Assembly (NCBI GenBank): GCA_029858255.1 | Contig: JAOUFJ010000001.1 | Span: 62,001 to 126,000, forward strand | Direction of reading: 5' to 3' | Length of the DNA stretch: 64,000 nt | Source: a candidate division WOR-3 bacterium | GTDB taxonomy: Bacteria; Hydrothermota; Tepidihabitantia; SM23-42 | In this document: positions 25,748-33,248 of the stretch, one piece after another | How the letters are laid out: every line of letters begins with the position of its first letter | Numbering within the stretch: the first letter of the stretch is position 1 | The notes under the pieces: generated by a model | Database searches by the model: none | Seen by the model: only the letters and a program-made list of their open reading frames with translations | What the model was told of the DNA's origin: nothing | Position numbers and translations under genes: made by a program

Positions 25748-25806
25748 CAGCGGTATTAACGATAATAGCGATATTAACGAAATTAACGAGCCTGGCGGTC
25801 TTAGCG
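25748..25806 (+). repeat. 9-bp array, 7 units (right arm), running into a gene end
   Basis: Pentamers at 25748, 25757, 25766, 25775, 25784, 25793 and 25802, all 9 bp apart. The last unit overlaps the stop codon and final Arg codon of the minus-strand DUF2520 gene. Confidence 0.88.
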
Positions 25807-26625
25807 CAGCAGTTTCTTCAGCTCTCGCTTCTGTTTGCCTTCGATCAGGGTGTCGACGATGGTTCTTGAGAGGGCTTTGTATATTTCAAGGAGATTCTTG
25901 TCTTTTCTGAGGGCGCGGAGGTGTTTCCTTATCACCTCAACGTCGCCGCGCCGGAGTGGACCGCTCAAGGAGTTTTGTACACCAAGAATCTTAATGTTGG
26001 TAGTTGTTTCTTCGATCATTGGGATGATCATTTGCTCGAGTTCTTGCCGGCGCCAGCCGATCTTGGCAGCAAGTTCATTGATTGACGCAACGAGTCCAAC
26101 GAGCAAGTTAGAGGAGAATACGCCTATGAGATGGTATATTGGCTTATTTTCTTTTTTGATCTTTCTGAGCGTAAAATGTCTCTCGTGAAAAATCATGCGT
26201 GCAACACGTATGGCCTGCGGGTCACCCTCTATGGAAAGAAAGAAGTGTTGCCTTCCAGCGGCTGCGGGTTTTTTGGGAAAGGTGGCAAAAGGGTGCACAG
26301 AGGCGCGGTGGATGTTCTTTTTTTTGGGTATTATATCTGCTGGTAGGCTGCCACTGAAATGAAAAACATATTTGGTCCCTGTGATGGATTTTATCATCTT
26401 CTTGCATACTTGAGGAATTATATCGTCAGGCGTGGCGATCAGAAGCACTTCGCTTTGGTCAATCAATTTCCAGTAATCGGGGTTGTTGGTTATGTTGAGC
26501 AATTTGACTGCTTGTCTTTGTTTTCCTTTGTTTCTGTCGTACATACCAACAATCTGGTTATTGTACTTGAGCAAACGGGTGATCGAAACGCCTACCCGGC
26601 CGCAGCCAATAAGACCAATGCGCAT
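25801..26625 (-). CDS. Rossmann-like and DUF2520 domain protein
   Basis: 274 residues. The N-terminal NAD(P)-binding Rossmann fold starts IGLIGCGRVGVSITRLL (GxGxxG) and includes LLIATPDDIIPQV. The C-terminal helical DUF2520 domain contains HPFATFP and IYHLIGVFSSNLLVGL. The architecture resembles 6-phosphogluconate dehydrogenase/ProC-type reductases, but the substrate is not established. It is expressed from a leaderless promoter (5 nt between -10 and ATG). The 3' end overlaps the last unit of a 9-bp array. Confidence 0.88.
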   Translation of the reverse strand: MRIGLIGCGRVGVSITRLLKYNNQIVGMYDRNKGKQRQAVKLLNITNNPDYWKLIDQSEVLLIATPDDIIPQVCKKMIKSITGTKYVFHFSGSLPADIIPKKKNIHRASVHPFATFPKKPAAAGRQHFFLSIEGDPQAIRVARMIFHERHFTLRKIKKENKPIYHLIGVFSSNLLVGLVASINELAAKIGWRRQELEQMIIPMIEETTTNIKILGVQNSLSGPLRRGDVEVIRKHLRALRKDKNLLEIYKALSRTIVDTLIEGKQKRELKKLLR

Positions 26626-26630
26626 CTCTT

Positions 26631-26658
26631 ATTATAATCTGTTAAGAATATGCGTCAA
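26631..26658 (-). promoter_or_regulatory. Leaderless promoter of the DUF2520 gene
   Basis: Minus strand: TTGACG (26658-26653), 16 bp, TATAAT (26636-26631), five nt, ATG at 26625. Confidence 0.88.
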
Positions 26659-26704
26659 GTTTTGTGGCAAGTATCAGCGGTCAGACTTCAGCTGGTGCTG
26701 ACTT

Positions 26705-28081
26705 TTAGATACTCACCGTGGTAAGGCTTTGTGGTATATCTGCCTGGAGACCAAGTTCGCGTATTCTTTGCTGTAATGCTTGTGATTCTTCGATCTCACC
26801 ATGCACGAGGAATACTTTTCTCAGCCGGCTGTCTTGTGCTGCTTTCACGTACTCAATTAGGTCATCGCCGTCCGCATGAGCCGAGAGTCCACCCATGAAA
26901 TATGTCTTCGCTCGTACTTCAAACTCATCTTGGAAAATCGTGACCTTTGGCATACGTTCGAGTATCTTCCTACCCAGCGTGCCACGTGCTTGAAATCCGG
27001 TGATCACTATGATATTTCGGTCGTCCGTGATAGTGTGGATCAGGTGATGTGTTACCCGCCCGCCCTCACACATGCCCGAGGCGGACATGATGATCATGGG
27101 GCCGTCTTTGTCATTAAGTGATTTAGACTCTTCGGCGTCGGCAACATAATGGAGGTTCGGAAAGTTGAACGGGTCGCCTTCGGCAAAGATCTTGGTGGTT
27201 TCGGCATCAAAACATTCTGGATGCCGGCGGAAGACTTCAGTTACATTTGACGCGAGTGGACTGTCAACGTAAACTGGAACATCTTTCAAACATCCTTCAT
27301 CATAAAGATTTTTCAATATAGTGACCAGCAGCTGGGTGCGTTCCACGGCGAATGCAGGGATCACCATCTTGCTTCTTTTTTTCTTTGCTTCTTCGATGAT
27401 CTTCTTTAATTCCTGCTGCATACTATCAAATGATTCGTGTTGCCGGCCGCCGTACGTCGATTCGAGTATCATGTAGTCAACCGTATCTACATTTACGGGG
27501 TCCCTTATTATTGGCATGTTTTTGCGCCCAAGGTCGCCGCTGAAGAGAATGCGCTTCCCTTCAGCCTCAACCAGAATGACCGATGATCCGAGGATATGCC
27601 CGGCGTCATACAGCGTGACCTTTACACCGGGGATGGGTTCGAACGTGTTGCGATAATCGACTGCGTGGAGTTGCTTGATGGTATTCTCAGCGTCGGTTAT
27701 CGTATAAAGCGGTTCTTTTGGCAACAATCCTTTTTCTGCGCGTTTTTTGTTCAGGTATTTGAAGTCATACTCCTGTATTTTTGCAGAATCCAAAAGGAGC
27801 AGCGATGCGATATCTTTGGTGGCACTCGTGCAGAATATCGGCCCGGTGAAGCCACGTCGCGCAAGATTTGGCAAATTCCCCGAATGGTCGATGTGGGCGT
27901 GGGAGAGTATTACCGCTTTGATGTCCTTGGGTTTGAAAGGAAAAGTGCTGTTGATGCGTTCCGCTTCTTCACGATGCCCCTGGAAAACACCACACTCGAG
28001 CAGAAATTTTTGTTTTTTATATTCGAAGAGGTGTAGTGAACCGGTTACTGTACGCGCAGCACCAACGAATGTAACGTCCAT
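26705..28081 (-). CDS. MBL-fold RNA-processing nuclease, beta-CASP family
   Basis: 458 residues. The metallo-beta-lactamase core has SHAHIDHSGNLP (HxHxDH motif 2, about residues 59-64), YDAGHILGSSVILVE (motif 3 His) and LFSGDLGRK (motif 4 Asp). The beta-CASP insert follows with ESTYGGR, IPAFAVERTQ and SASGMCEGGRVTHHL, and a late GGLSAHADGDDL (motif C). This is the CPSF-73/Ysh1-like bacterial group, acting as an exo- or endonuclease on RNA. It has its own leaderless promoter downstream of the anti-sigma gene. Confidence 0.92.
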   Translation of the reverse strand: MDVTFVGAARTVTGSLHLFEYKKQKFLLECGVFQGHREEAERINSTFPFKPKDIKAVILSHAHIDHSGNLPNLARRGFTGPIFCTSATKDIASLLLLDSAKIQEYDFKYLNKKRAEKGLLPKEPLYTITDAENTIKQLHAVDYRNTFEPIPGVKVTLYDAGHILGSSVILVEAEGKRILFSGDLGRKNMPIIRDPVNVDTVDYMILESTYGGRQHESFDSMQQELKKIIEEAKKKRSKMVIPAFAVERTQLLVTILKNLYDEGCLKDVPVYVDSPLASNVTEVFRRHPECFDAETTKIFAEGDPFNFPNLHYVADAEESKSLNDKDGPMIIMSASGMCEGGRVTHHLIHTITDDRNIIVITGFQARGTLGRKILERMPKVTIFQDEFEVRAKTYFMGGLSAHADGDDLIEYVKAAQDSRLRKVFLVHGEIEESQALQQRIRELGLQADIPQSLTTVSI

Positions 28082-28086
28082 GTAGT

Positions 28087-28114
28087 ATTATAACCGACAC
28101 TACAACGCTGTCAA
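28087..28114 (-). promoter_or_regulatory. Leaderless promoter of the beta-CASP nuclease gene
   Basis: Minus strand: perfect TTGACA (28114-28109), 16 bp, perfect TATAAT (28092-28087), five nt, ATG at 28081. The clearest leaderless case in the window. Confidence 0.92.
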
Positions 28115-28121
28115 CCGTTAC

Positions 28122-28589
28122 CTACTGGCCGTAGCGTTGATTGATGATTTTTATGAATTCTTCTTGTTGCTCAGGGGTCAATTCATAAACTTCTTCAAAT
28201 TGGTCACCCTGGTACTGAGGAGCTTGTTCTTGAGCGATTATCTCGGGCTCTGGTCGAATGAACAGAAAGTAGCCGATGCCGAATGCTACAAGCGCCGAAG
28301 CGACCACGGGGATAACAACACGGAAGGAAAATTTTCTCTCGAACTTTTCGTGAGATATTTTTTCGTGTATCGAAAAGACAAATTCCTCCCAGTATGTTTC
28401 CTGGAACTTGCACTGACAGGTTTCGGTTTCGGCCGGGGTGCAGAGCTGAAGGCACTCGTGTAGGAATTGGTATTCCTGGCGACAGATCGAGCAGTTTCTG
28501 ATATGCTCCAGCACAGCCGTGTGATCCTCTGCAGAGAGTTCGCCGCAGAGCATTGATATGATATTATCTTGAACGTCGAAGCATTTCAT
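28122..28589 (-). CDS. Anti-sigma factor with zinc-finger (zf-HC2) domain
   Basis: 155 residues. An N-terminal anti-sigma zinc finger, VLEHIRNCSICRQEY (H-x3-C-x2-C, about residues 28-36), is followed by a linker and one membrane helix (VIPVVASALVAFGIGYFLFI, about 92-111), then a short periplasmic tail ending in an acid/glutamine-rich ELTPEQQEEF segment. It should bind the adjacent sigma factor at the membrane and release it on an envelope signal. Its ATG overlaps the sigma stop (ATGA). Confidence 0.87.
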   Translation of the reverse strand: MKCFDVQDNIISMLCGELSAEDHTAVLEHIRNCSICRQEYQFLHECLQLCTPAETETCQCKFQETYWEEFVFSIHEKISHEKFERKFSFRVVIPVVASALVAFGIGYFLFIRPEPEIIAQEQAPQYQGDQFEEVYELTPEQQEEFIKIINQRYGQ

Positions 28590-29224
28590 ATTATTTCCTT
28601 CATGTGATTCCTTAGATTCTTGACAGCGAGATGGTGATTGACCTTCACCGTACTAATAGGTTTTTTCAATATTTCACTCACTTCCTGGTACGACATATCC
28701 TCAAGTGTTCTCAGGGTGAAGACCGCTCTCTGCACGGTCGGTAATTTTTCCACTGCACTATATATCATTTCTCTCAGTTTCTTGCTCCTATATCGTTCGA
28801 CCGGGTCGTCTTTGCCGCCGCTCATCATCTCTTCGTATATTTCTTCGGTCGGACGTTGTTTCTTCAGATAGTTCAAGCAATTGTTGACCGCGATTCGGTA
28901 TAGCCAGGTCGAGAATTTGGATCGCCCGTCAAATTTCTTTATTTTACGATACGCTTTTATGAATGTTTCCTGAGCCATATCCCGAGCATCGTCGTAATTG
29001 CGCAATATTTTGTAACAAAGATCATGTATCTTAACACTATGACGCCGGACCAGTTCATCAAAAGGCTCCGGTTCACCACCCTTGACCAACTGAACAAGCT
29101 CAATATCGCTCAGCTGCCGATATTTAGACAGCTTTTCGACGAAGGAGTTTACCCCGTTGGACCCGGTTTTTTTGTCGGGTATTCTTCTGCTTTGCTTTGT
29201 CCGCGTGGATCTAGCCGATTTCAT
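28586..29224 (-). CDS. ECF-type RNA polymerase sigma factor
   Basis: 212 residues with sigma-2 (FDELVRRHSVKIHDLCYKILRN and DARDMAQETFIKAYRKIKKFDGRSKFSTWLYRIAVNNCLNYL) and sigma-4 (LPTVQRAVFTLRTLEDMSYQEVSEILKKPISTVKVNHHLAVKNL) regions. It has a ~30-residue basic N-terminal extension (KSARSTRTKQSRRIPDKKT) that ECF factors usually lack. It is coupled by ATGA overlaps to larC upstream and the anti-sigma gene downstream. Targets are unknown. Confidence 0.92.
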   Translation of the reverse strand: MKSARSTRTKQSRRIPDKKTGSNGVNSFVEKLSKYRQLSDIELVQLVKGGEPEPFDELVRRHSVKIHDLCYKILRNYDDARDMAQETFIKAYRKIKKFDGRSKFSTWLYRIAVNNCLNYLKKQRPTEEIYEEMMSGGKDDPVERYRSKKLREMIYSAVEKLPTVQRAVFTLRTLEDMSYQEVSEILKKPISTVKVNHHLAVKNLRNHMKEII

Positions 29225-30375
29225 CCTATGTATTCTACGTGCTTTTTTCTGACAAGTTTCATGATCTCATTACGTACTTCGCCAAGTGATTTACCCCGTG
29301 TCTTCGCGATTCGCATGAGGTCGCGATATTCGAGAGAACACCTTTTCTTGCCGCCATATTCGATTACTTTAATGCTTACTTTACCATAAGGTGATTCGAT
29401 CTTTTTGATTTGACGGTGGAACTTGATTCTCTGCGTGTTGCTCACCCGGAAACCTATTGACGTCGTGTGTTCAAAGAGCATATCCATCATGTGGTTGATG
29501 CTGCCTTTACATAGTACGGTCAGAAGAATGCCGGGTCTTGAGCGTTTCATTATTGTAGGCGTGAGGAAGACATCAATCGCTCCGCCTGAGTAGAGTTTCT
29601 CGAACAGCATTTCATAATCCTGTGGGTTCATGTCGTCGATGTTAGTCTGGATCACGGTGCATTCATCAGTAAAATGATGATGAGATTCGGTGAGGAAAAC
29701 ACGCAGTAAGTTTGGATAATCCTTGATCGTCCTCGATCCTGCGCCCAGACCCACTCGCTCAATTTTAGAAACAACAAGGTCTTCAGCAGGTGTGGCAACG
29801 CTGCTTAGAATAGCGGCTCCGGTAGGTGTTGTCAGCTCGGCAGCGACGGGCACGAAGTGGACCGGAAAACCTTTCAATAGCTCGGCCGTCGCGAAGTTGA
29901 AGGCAGGCATGTTACCCTCGACAGTTTTGATGAAACCATCACCAGCCTTTACTGGTTTGGAGAAGACCTTTTCCACGGCAAGGAATTCGATCGCCGAGAG
30001 CACGCCGACGATGTCGAGCAGCGTATCAGCATCAGCCAGTTCGTGCAGGTGCAGATGCTGCGTGTGGTGTACTTTTCTCTCGGCCGCGAAGATCCTTTCA
30101 ATGATGTCGATGGCCTGAGTCTTGATTCGTGAGGGTAATTTGCTTCTCTTGATGAGTGGGATGAATTGCTTTTCTCCGATTTTTCTCGTAATTGTAAATC
30201 TGACCGTGCGCGCGCTAACACCCTGACGATTGACACGGCCGACCTTCATTTCCGCGCCGGGTATAAAACTGAGTGTCTCTTTCAGGTAATCCCGGTTTAC
30301 ACCGAGGTCGATCAAGGCGGCGAGCATCATATCGCCGCTCGCGCCGAGGATCGGATCGAAGTATAACACCTTCAT
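29221..30375 (-). CDS. larC: Nickel pincer cofactor biosynthesis protein LarC
   Basis: 384 residues. LarC inserts nickel into the pyridinium bis-thiocarboxylate pincer of lactate racemase-type enzymes, using CTP. Signs are the N-terminus YFDPILGASGDMMLAALIDLG, the histidine-rich HTQHLHLHELADADTLLDIVG, VELTTPTGAAIL-like sequence and the C-terminal ETNIDDMNPQ-type stretch (IQTNIDDMNPQDYE). In some bacteria larC is split by a programmed frameshift; here it is one frame. It is coupled to larB and to the sigma factor. larA and larE are absent from the window. Confidence 0.93.
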   Translation of the reverse strand: MKVLYFDPILGASGDMMLAALIDLGVNRDYLKETLSFIPGAEMKVGRVNRQGVSARTVRFTITRKIGEKQFIPLIKRSKLPSRIKTQAIDIIERIFAAERKVHHTQHLHLHELADADTLLDIVGVLSAIEFLAVEKVFSKPVKAGDGFIKTVEGNMPAFNFATAELLKGFPVHFVPVAAELTTPTGAAILSSVATPAEDLVVSKIERVGLGAGSRTIKDYPNLLRVFLTESHHHFTDECTVIQTNIDDMNPQDYEMLFEKLYSGGAIDVFLTPTIMKRSRPGILLTVLCKGSINHMMDMLFEHTTSIGFRVSNTQRIKFHRQIKKIESPYGKVSIKVIEYGGKKRCSLEYRDLMRIAKTRGKSLGEVRNEIMKLVRKKHVEYIG

Positions 30376-31049
30376 AGCTGATTGATGGTTGATGCGATGT
30401 AGCCTGCGCCAAATCCGTTATCGATGTTGACTACCGCAACCCCTGGCGCGCATGAATTGAGCATGGTGAGCAGAGGGGTTATGCCTTGAAGATTCAAGCC
30501 GTATCCGACGCTGGTAGGCACAGCGATGATAGGTTTTGAGAATAATCCGCCAGCCACCGACGGCAGAACACCATCCATGCCCGCGATAACGATTAAAACT
30601 CTTGATTTCTCGATCGTTTCACGGAATGCCAGCAGGCGGTGGACACCCGCGACACCAACGTCGTAGATGCGCTGCACCTTGCTGCCCATTATCTCAGCGG
30701 TTACCGCCGCTTCCTCGGCAACGGGAATGTCTGCCGTTCCGCCGGTCAGGACCGATATCAATCCCGTCTTCTTTCGCAACTTTCCCATGTGAAAAATCCG
30801 TGCTTTGGCGCTGTATTTGCCTTTTGGGAATTTTCTTTTCAACGCTCTACCTACGTTGTCATTCACTCTTGTCAACATCACCACATCATTCGCCCTGCGT
30901 ATCTTCGCAGCTATTGCAAGGATTTGCTTTTTTGTCTTGCCCTGGCAAAAGACAACCTCTGGAAAACCTTTTCTTTTCGCACGATGCAGATCGATCTTTG
31001 CATAACCCATGTCGGCGAATGGTTCGATATAGATCTTTTCTTTTTTCAT
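30372..31049 (-). CDS. larB: Nickel pincer cofactor biosynthesis protein LarB
   Basis: About 225 residues. LarB carboxylates and hydrolyses nicotinic acid adenine dinucleotide, the first step of the pincer cofactor. The C-terminal two-thirds is the AIR-carboxylase (PurE)-like domain: VLTGGTADIPVAEEAA, YDVGVAGVHRLLAF, VIAGMDGVLPSVAGGL and AVPTSVGYG. The N-terminus has DLHRAKRKGFPEVVFCQGKT, the region of the covalently modified substrate-binding Cys. The ATG at 31049 (MKKEKIYIEP) is preferred over a 10-residue longer frame. It overlaps larC (ATGA). Confidence 0.93.
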   Translation of the reverse strand: MKKEKIYIEPFADMGYAKIDLHRAKRKGFPEVVFCQGKTKKQILAIAAKIRRANDVVMLTRVNDNVGRALKRKFPKGKYSAKARIFHMGKLRKKTGLISVLTGGTADIPVAEEAAVTAEIMGSKVQRIYDVGVAGVHRLLAFRETIEKSRVLIVIAGMDGVLPSVAGGLFSKPIIAVPTSVGYGLNLQGITPLLTMLNSCAPGVAVVNIDNGFGAGYIASTINQL

Positions 31050-31054
31050 AAATC

Positions 31055-31225
31055 CTAATATCGAAATTTGAAACCCCAAATAATCTCTAAATCCAAAATT
31101 CGAATATTTAAAGCAGCGATACTATTATTTATCCGCCGCAAAGTGTGAGTAATCATGGGTTTTGTATTTTGTATTCGGGGTATTTTTATTCGTTTAGTAT
31201 TTAGTATTTCGGATTTAGTGTTTTC
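31055..31225. repeat. AT-rich degenerate intergenic repeats
   Basis: Loose repeats such as TTTAGTATTTAGTATTTCGG and CCCAAATAATCTCTAAATCC, with no 9-bp register and no gene. It separates larB from the exported Memo-AMMECR1 gene. No clear promoter for larB is visible in it. Confidence 0.5.
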
Positions 31226-31249
31226 AGCGATTCTGTGCATTTTCCGTGT

Positions 31250-32695
31250 TCAGAAGACCTCTGCAGAAAATCGGTAGATTTCAGTATCCTTAGACTTGAG
31301 TGCGTCAGTGGACAGGCCAGCTTTGTAGCATGTCTGGGTAAGGAATTCGTCGACGGTCCATCCGTATTCTGCTGCCACCTGGGGTAGGAGTAGGCCGCTG
31401 TACACGCCCCTGCGGATGTAAAGACCGTCGCGGCCGACAACTATTTCGTCCGTGTTCATTACTCTCCTCATTGGTGTTAGTATGGAGATTTCTATTTCCA
31501 GATCACTCAATTCGTCTTCCGTCACCTGGGGGAATCTTGGATCTTCAAGTGCCGCAGCGCGTGCCATTTGCTGGCAGGACAAATACAATGGTTGGTCACC
31601 GATGATGCGACCAATGCAGCCGCGCAGGTTGCCATGTTTGTTAATGGTAACGAATATCCCGTAGGGCTCCTTCAGTTTCTTGGTTATCCCGGTGGGCGTA
31701 GTAGTCTTTTTTCCTCGTACTACTGCCTCGATCGTTTCACGCGCAATAGTCTTGAGTTTCTCTTTTTCTTTTTTGCTGAAACCGAGGTCGACTCCGACTT
31801 TCATTTCCTGCTCTTTATAGAATGCGGCTGCCATGTAACCAACTACCTGTGCGCGATCACCCGTGATATCACCGCTTGTAGCGTAGTAAAGTGGTTTTGA
31901 CTTGTCTGCACCCAGCTGCCTTGCTACGAGCATAGCAGTGATCATAGGACCACCTCCACATGCTTCGCAGCTGTCGGTCTTGAGTCTATTATACAGCAGC
32001 TCGGGGTCGAATTTAGCCATCGCTTCGACGACCATATTATCCAGACGCTCTGCATCCGTCTGCGAATGGTAGTGGGAGAGATCGGAGCTGGCAATGATCA
32101 GTATCTTTCGTCCTTTTGTTGCTTTAACGATTGCCTGGCTCAGGCTTTCGCAGGTTTTGCGATCCTGTGTTCCCATGATGATCTCTACTGCCTTGAAACT
32201 TTTGATGCTGTATTGGACAAAGGGCATCTGTATCTCTACCGAGTGCTCGGCAGCATGCGCAGCGGGTTCGTAGCCTATGCTCTGATCTGCAGCGATAATC
32301 TTTTTTGCGATGTCAGTGTCGTAATCGATCTTACCTAAGGGTGTCTGCCGTCCGGCTAAGGTGTCAACCGAAGCGCCGTAGAACCCATGGCGGTGGCTGG
32401 GGCCGATGACGATTACATCATCGAATTCCATGCCGTGCACGGTTTTGTAGGCAAATGCTGCAACCGGGCCCGAATATATATATCCTGCATGTGGTGATAC
32501 TAACCCGAATATCTCACCATGCACCTTAGCCCTGGCATTTTCCATGAAGCCGGCTATAGATTGCCTCAATTGCGCTTCATCGCCCGGGTACCAGCTCCCG
32601 GCATGCGGGGATGCGCGGAATTCTTTTCCTTCACAGTTCTGTGCCATAAAAAATACTCCTATGATTAAAATTCTTAAAAAATGTTTCTTTAGCAT
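31250..32695 (-). CDS. Exported Memo-AMMECR1 fusion protein (AmmeMemoRadiSam proteins B and A)
   Basis: 481 residues. A signal peptide (about 1-23) is followed by a Memo domain: ASPHAGSWYPGD, GLVSPHAGYIYSGPVAA, GPSHRHGFYG, AAEHSVEIQMPFVQY and IASSDLSHYH, keeping the metal-type His residues of the dioxygenase-like fold. An AMMECR1 domain follows from about residue 300: PYGIFVTINKHGNLRGCIGRI, QMARAAALEDPRFPQVTEDEL and LPQVAAEYGWTVDEFL. In the usual AmmeMemoRadiSam set a radical SAM enzyme accompanies these two domains; none is here. Export is inferred from the signal sequence. It overlaps the Mth938-like gene by 7 bp. Confidence 0.88.
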   Translation of the reverse strand: MLKKHFLRILIIGVFFMAQNCEGKEFRASPHAGSWYPGDEAQLRQSIAGFMENARAKVHGEIFGLVSPHAGYIYSGPVAAFAYKTVHGMEFDDVIVIGPSHRHGFYGASVDTLAGRQTPLGKIDYDTDIAKKIIAADQSIGYEPAAHAAEHSVEIQMPFVQYSIKSFKAVEIIMGTQDRKTCESLSQAIVKATKGRKILIIASSDLSHYHSQTDAERLDNMVVEAMAKFDPELLYNRLKTDSCEACGGGPMITAMLVARQLGADKSKPLYYATSGDITGDRAQVVGYMAAAFYKEQEMKVGVDLGFSKKEKEKLKTIARETIEAVVRGKKTTTPTGITKKLKEPYGIFVTINKHGNLRGCIGRIIGDQPLYLSCQQMARAAALEDPRFPQVTEDELSDLEIEISILTPMRRVMNTDEIVVGRDGLYIRRGVYSGLLLPQVAAEYGWTVDEFLTQTCYKAGLSTDALKSKDTEIYRFSAEVF

Positions 32696-33027
32696 GTGAG
32701 ATGTATACAGGCAATAACTTTCTTCTGCAGTTCTATTTTGTTGTATTCCTTACATGCATGCTCAGTTGGCATGATTATCGTTTCGATATCCATATCATTT
32801 ATTGTGTTTACCGTCTTGCTGGTTACCTTCATTAAACCTGGTTGACCCGTTCCGAAGACAATGACTTCGGGCTTTGCCGCGATAACTTCCCTGATATCGT
32901 CAATATCCAGTGAATGGCTTTCTTTTCTCCACCATTGTGAATTAACATGATCAGGATAGATTATGACATCGTTTTGATAAATCTTGCCGCGGACTTTTAT
33001 CTCACCGAACTTATATGCTTCAATCAC
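32689..33027 (-). CDS. Mth938-like (DUF498/AAMDC) domain protein
   Basis: 112 residues, a whole single domain. Typical marks are the N-terminal FGEIKVRGKIYQNDVIIYPD, WWRKESHSL, EVIVFGTGQPGLM and the C-terminal METIIMPTEHACKEYN-type run (IETIIMPTEHACKEYNK). The family (archaeal Mth938, mammalian AAMDC) has a MTH938-like fold and no settled function. GTG start, 6 nt after a -10 box, with no Shine-Dalgarno: probably leaderless. It forms an operon with the Memo-AMMECR1 fusion. Confidence 0.85.
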   Translation of the reverse strand: MIEAYKFGEIKVRGKIYQNDVIIYPDHVNSQWWRKESHSLDIDDIREVIAAKPEVIVFGTGQPGLMKVTSKTVNTINDMDIETIIMPTEHACKEYNKIELQKKVIACIHLTC

Positions 33028-33033
33028 ATACCT

Positions 33034-33061
33034 ATATTACGGATAATCTCATTACTGTCAA
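33034..33061 (-). promoter_or_regulatory. Leaderless promoter of the Mth938-like gene
   Basis: Minus strand: TTGACA (33061-33056), 16 bp, TAATAT (33039-33034), six nt, GTG at 33027. Confidence 0.82.
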
Positions 33062-33077
33062 GATATTGAACAAGAGA

Positions 33078-33145
33078 CGTTACGGCCGCTAGTATCGTTA
33101 TTCTCGCTAATTTCGTTAATATCGCTATTATCGTTAGTCCCGCTA
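33078..33145 (-). repeat. 9-bp array, 8 units
   Basis: CGTTA/CGCTA pentamers at 33078, 33087, 33096, 33105, 33114, 33123, 33132 and 33141, every step 9 bp. It lies between two divergent leaderless promoters. It reads as TAACG/TAGCG on the minus strand. Confidence 0.9.
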
Positions 33146-33180
33146 AAAAGAAATATCGAAATTAGGGTTTCGGATTTCGT
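33146..33180 (-). repeat. Diverged inverted copy of the composite core
   Basis: Read on the minus strand this gives an A/T-rich core with TTTCGATATTTCTTTTTAGC joined to the array, matching the right half of the cores at 25700 and 48162 (TTTCGAAATTTCTTTTCAGC). The left half is replaced by GAAATCCGAAACCCTAA. Confidence 0.6.
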
Positions 33181-33214
33181 GACTGTAAAACGTTACGGAG
33201 GATATATGAGCCGC

Positions 33215-33243
33215 TTGACAGTCGCAGGCTATCCGTATACGAT
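33215..33243 (+). promoter_or_regulatory. Leaderless promoter of lpxD
   Basis: TTGACA (33215-33220), 17 bp, TACGAT (33238-33243), five nt, GTG at 33249. An alternative TATACG box gives 15-bp spacing. Confidence 0.72.
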
Positions 33244-33248
33244 AGGTC

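Noticed and set aside
29221-30375. Programmed frameshift in larC
   Set aside because: The gene reads through as one frame of normal total length, so no shift is needed.
31250-32695. Memo-AMMECR1 protein as a lipoprotein
   Set aside because: The residues before Cys (AQN-C) do not fit a lipobox; an ordinary signal peptide is more likely.
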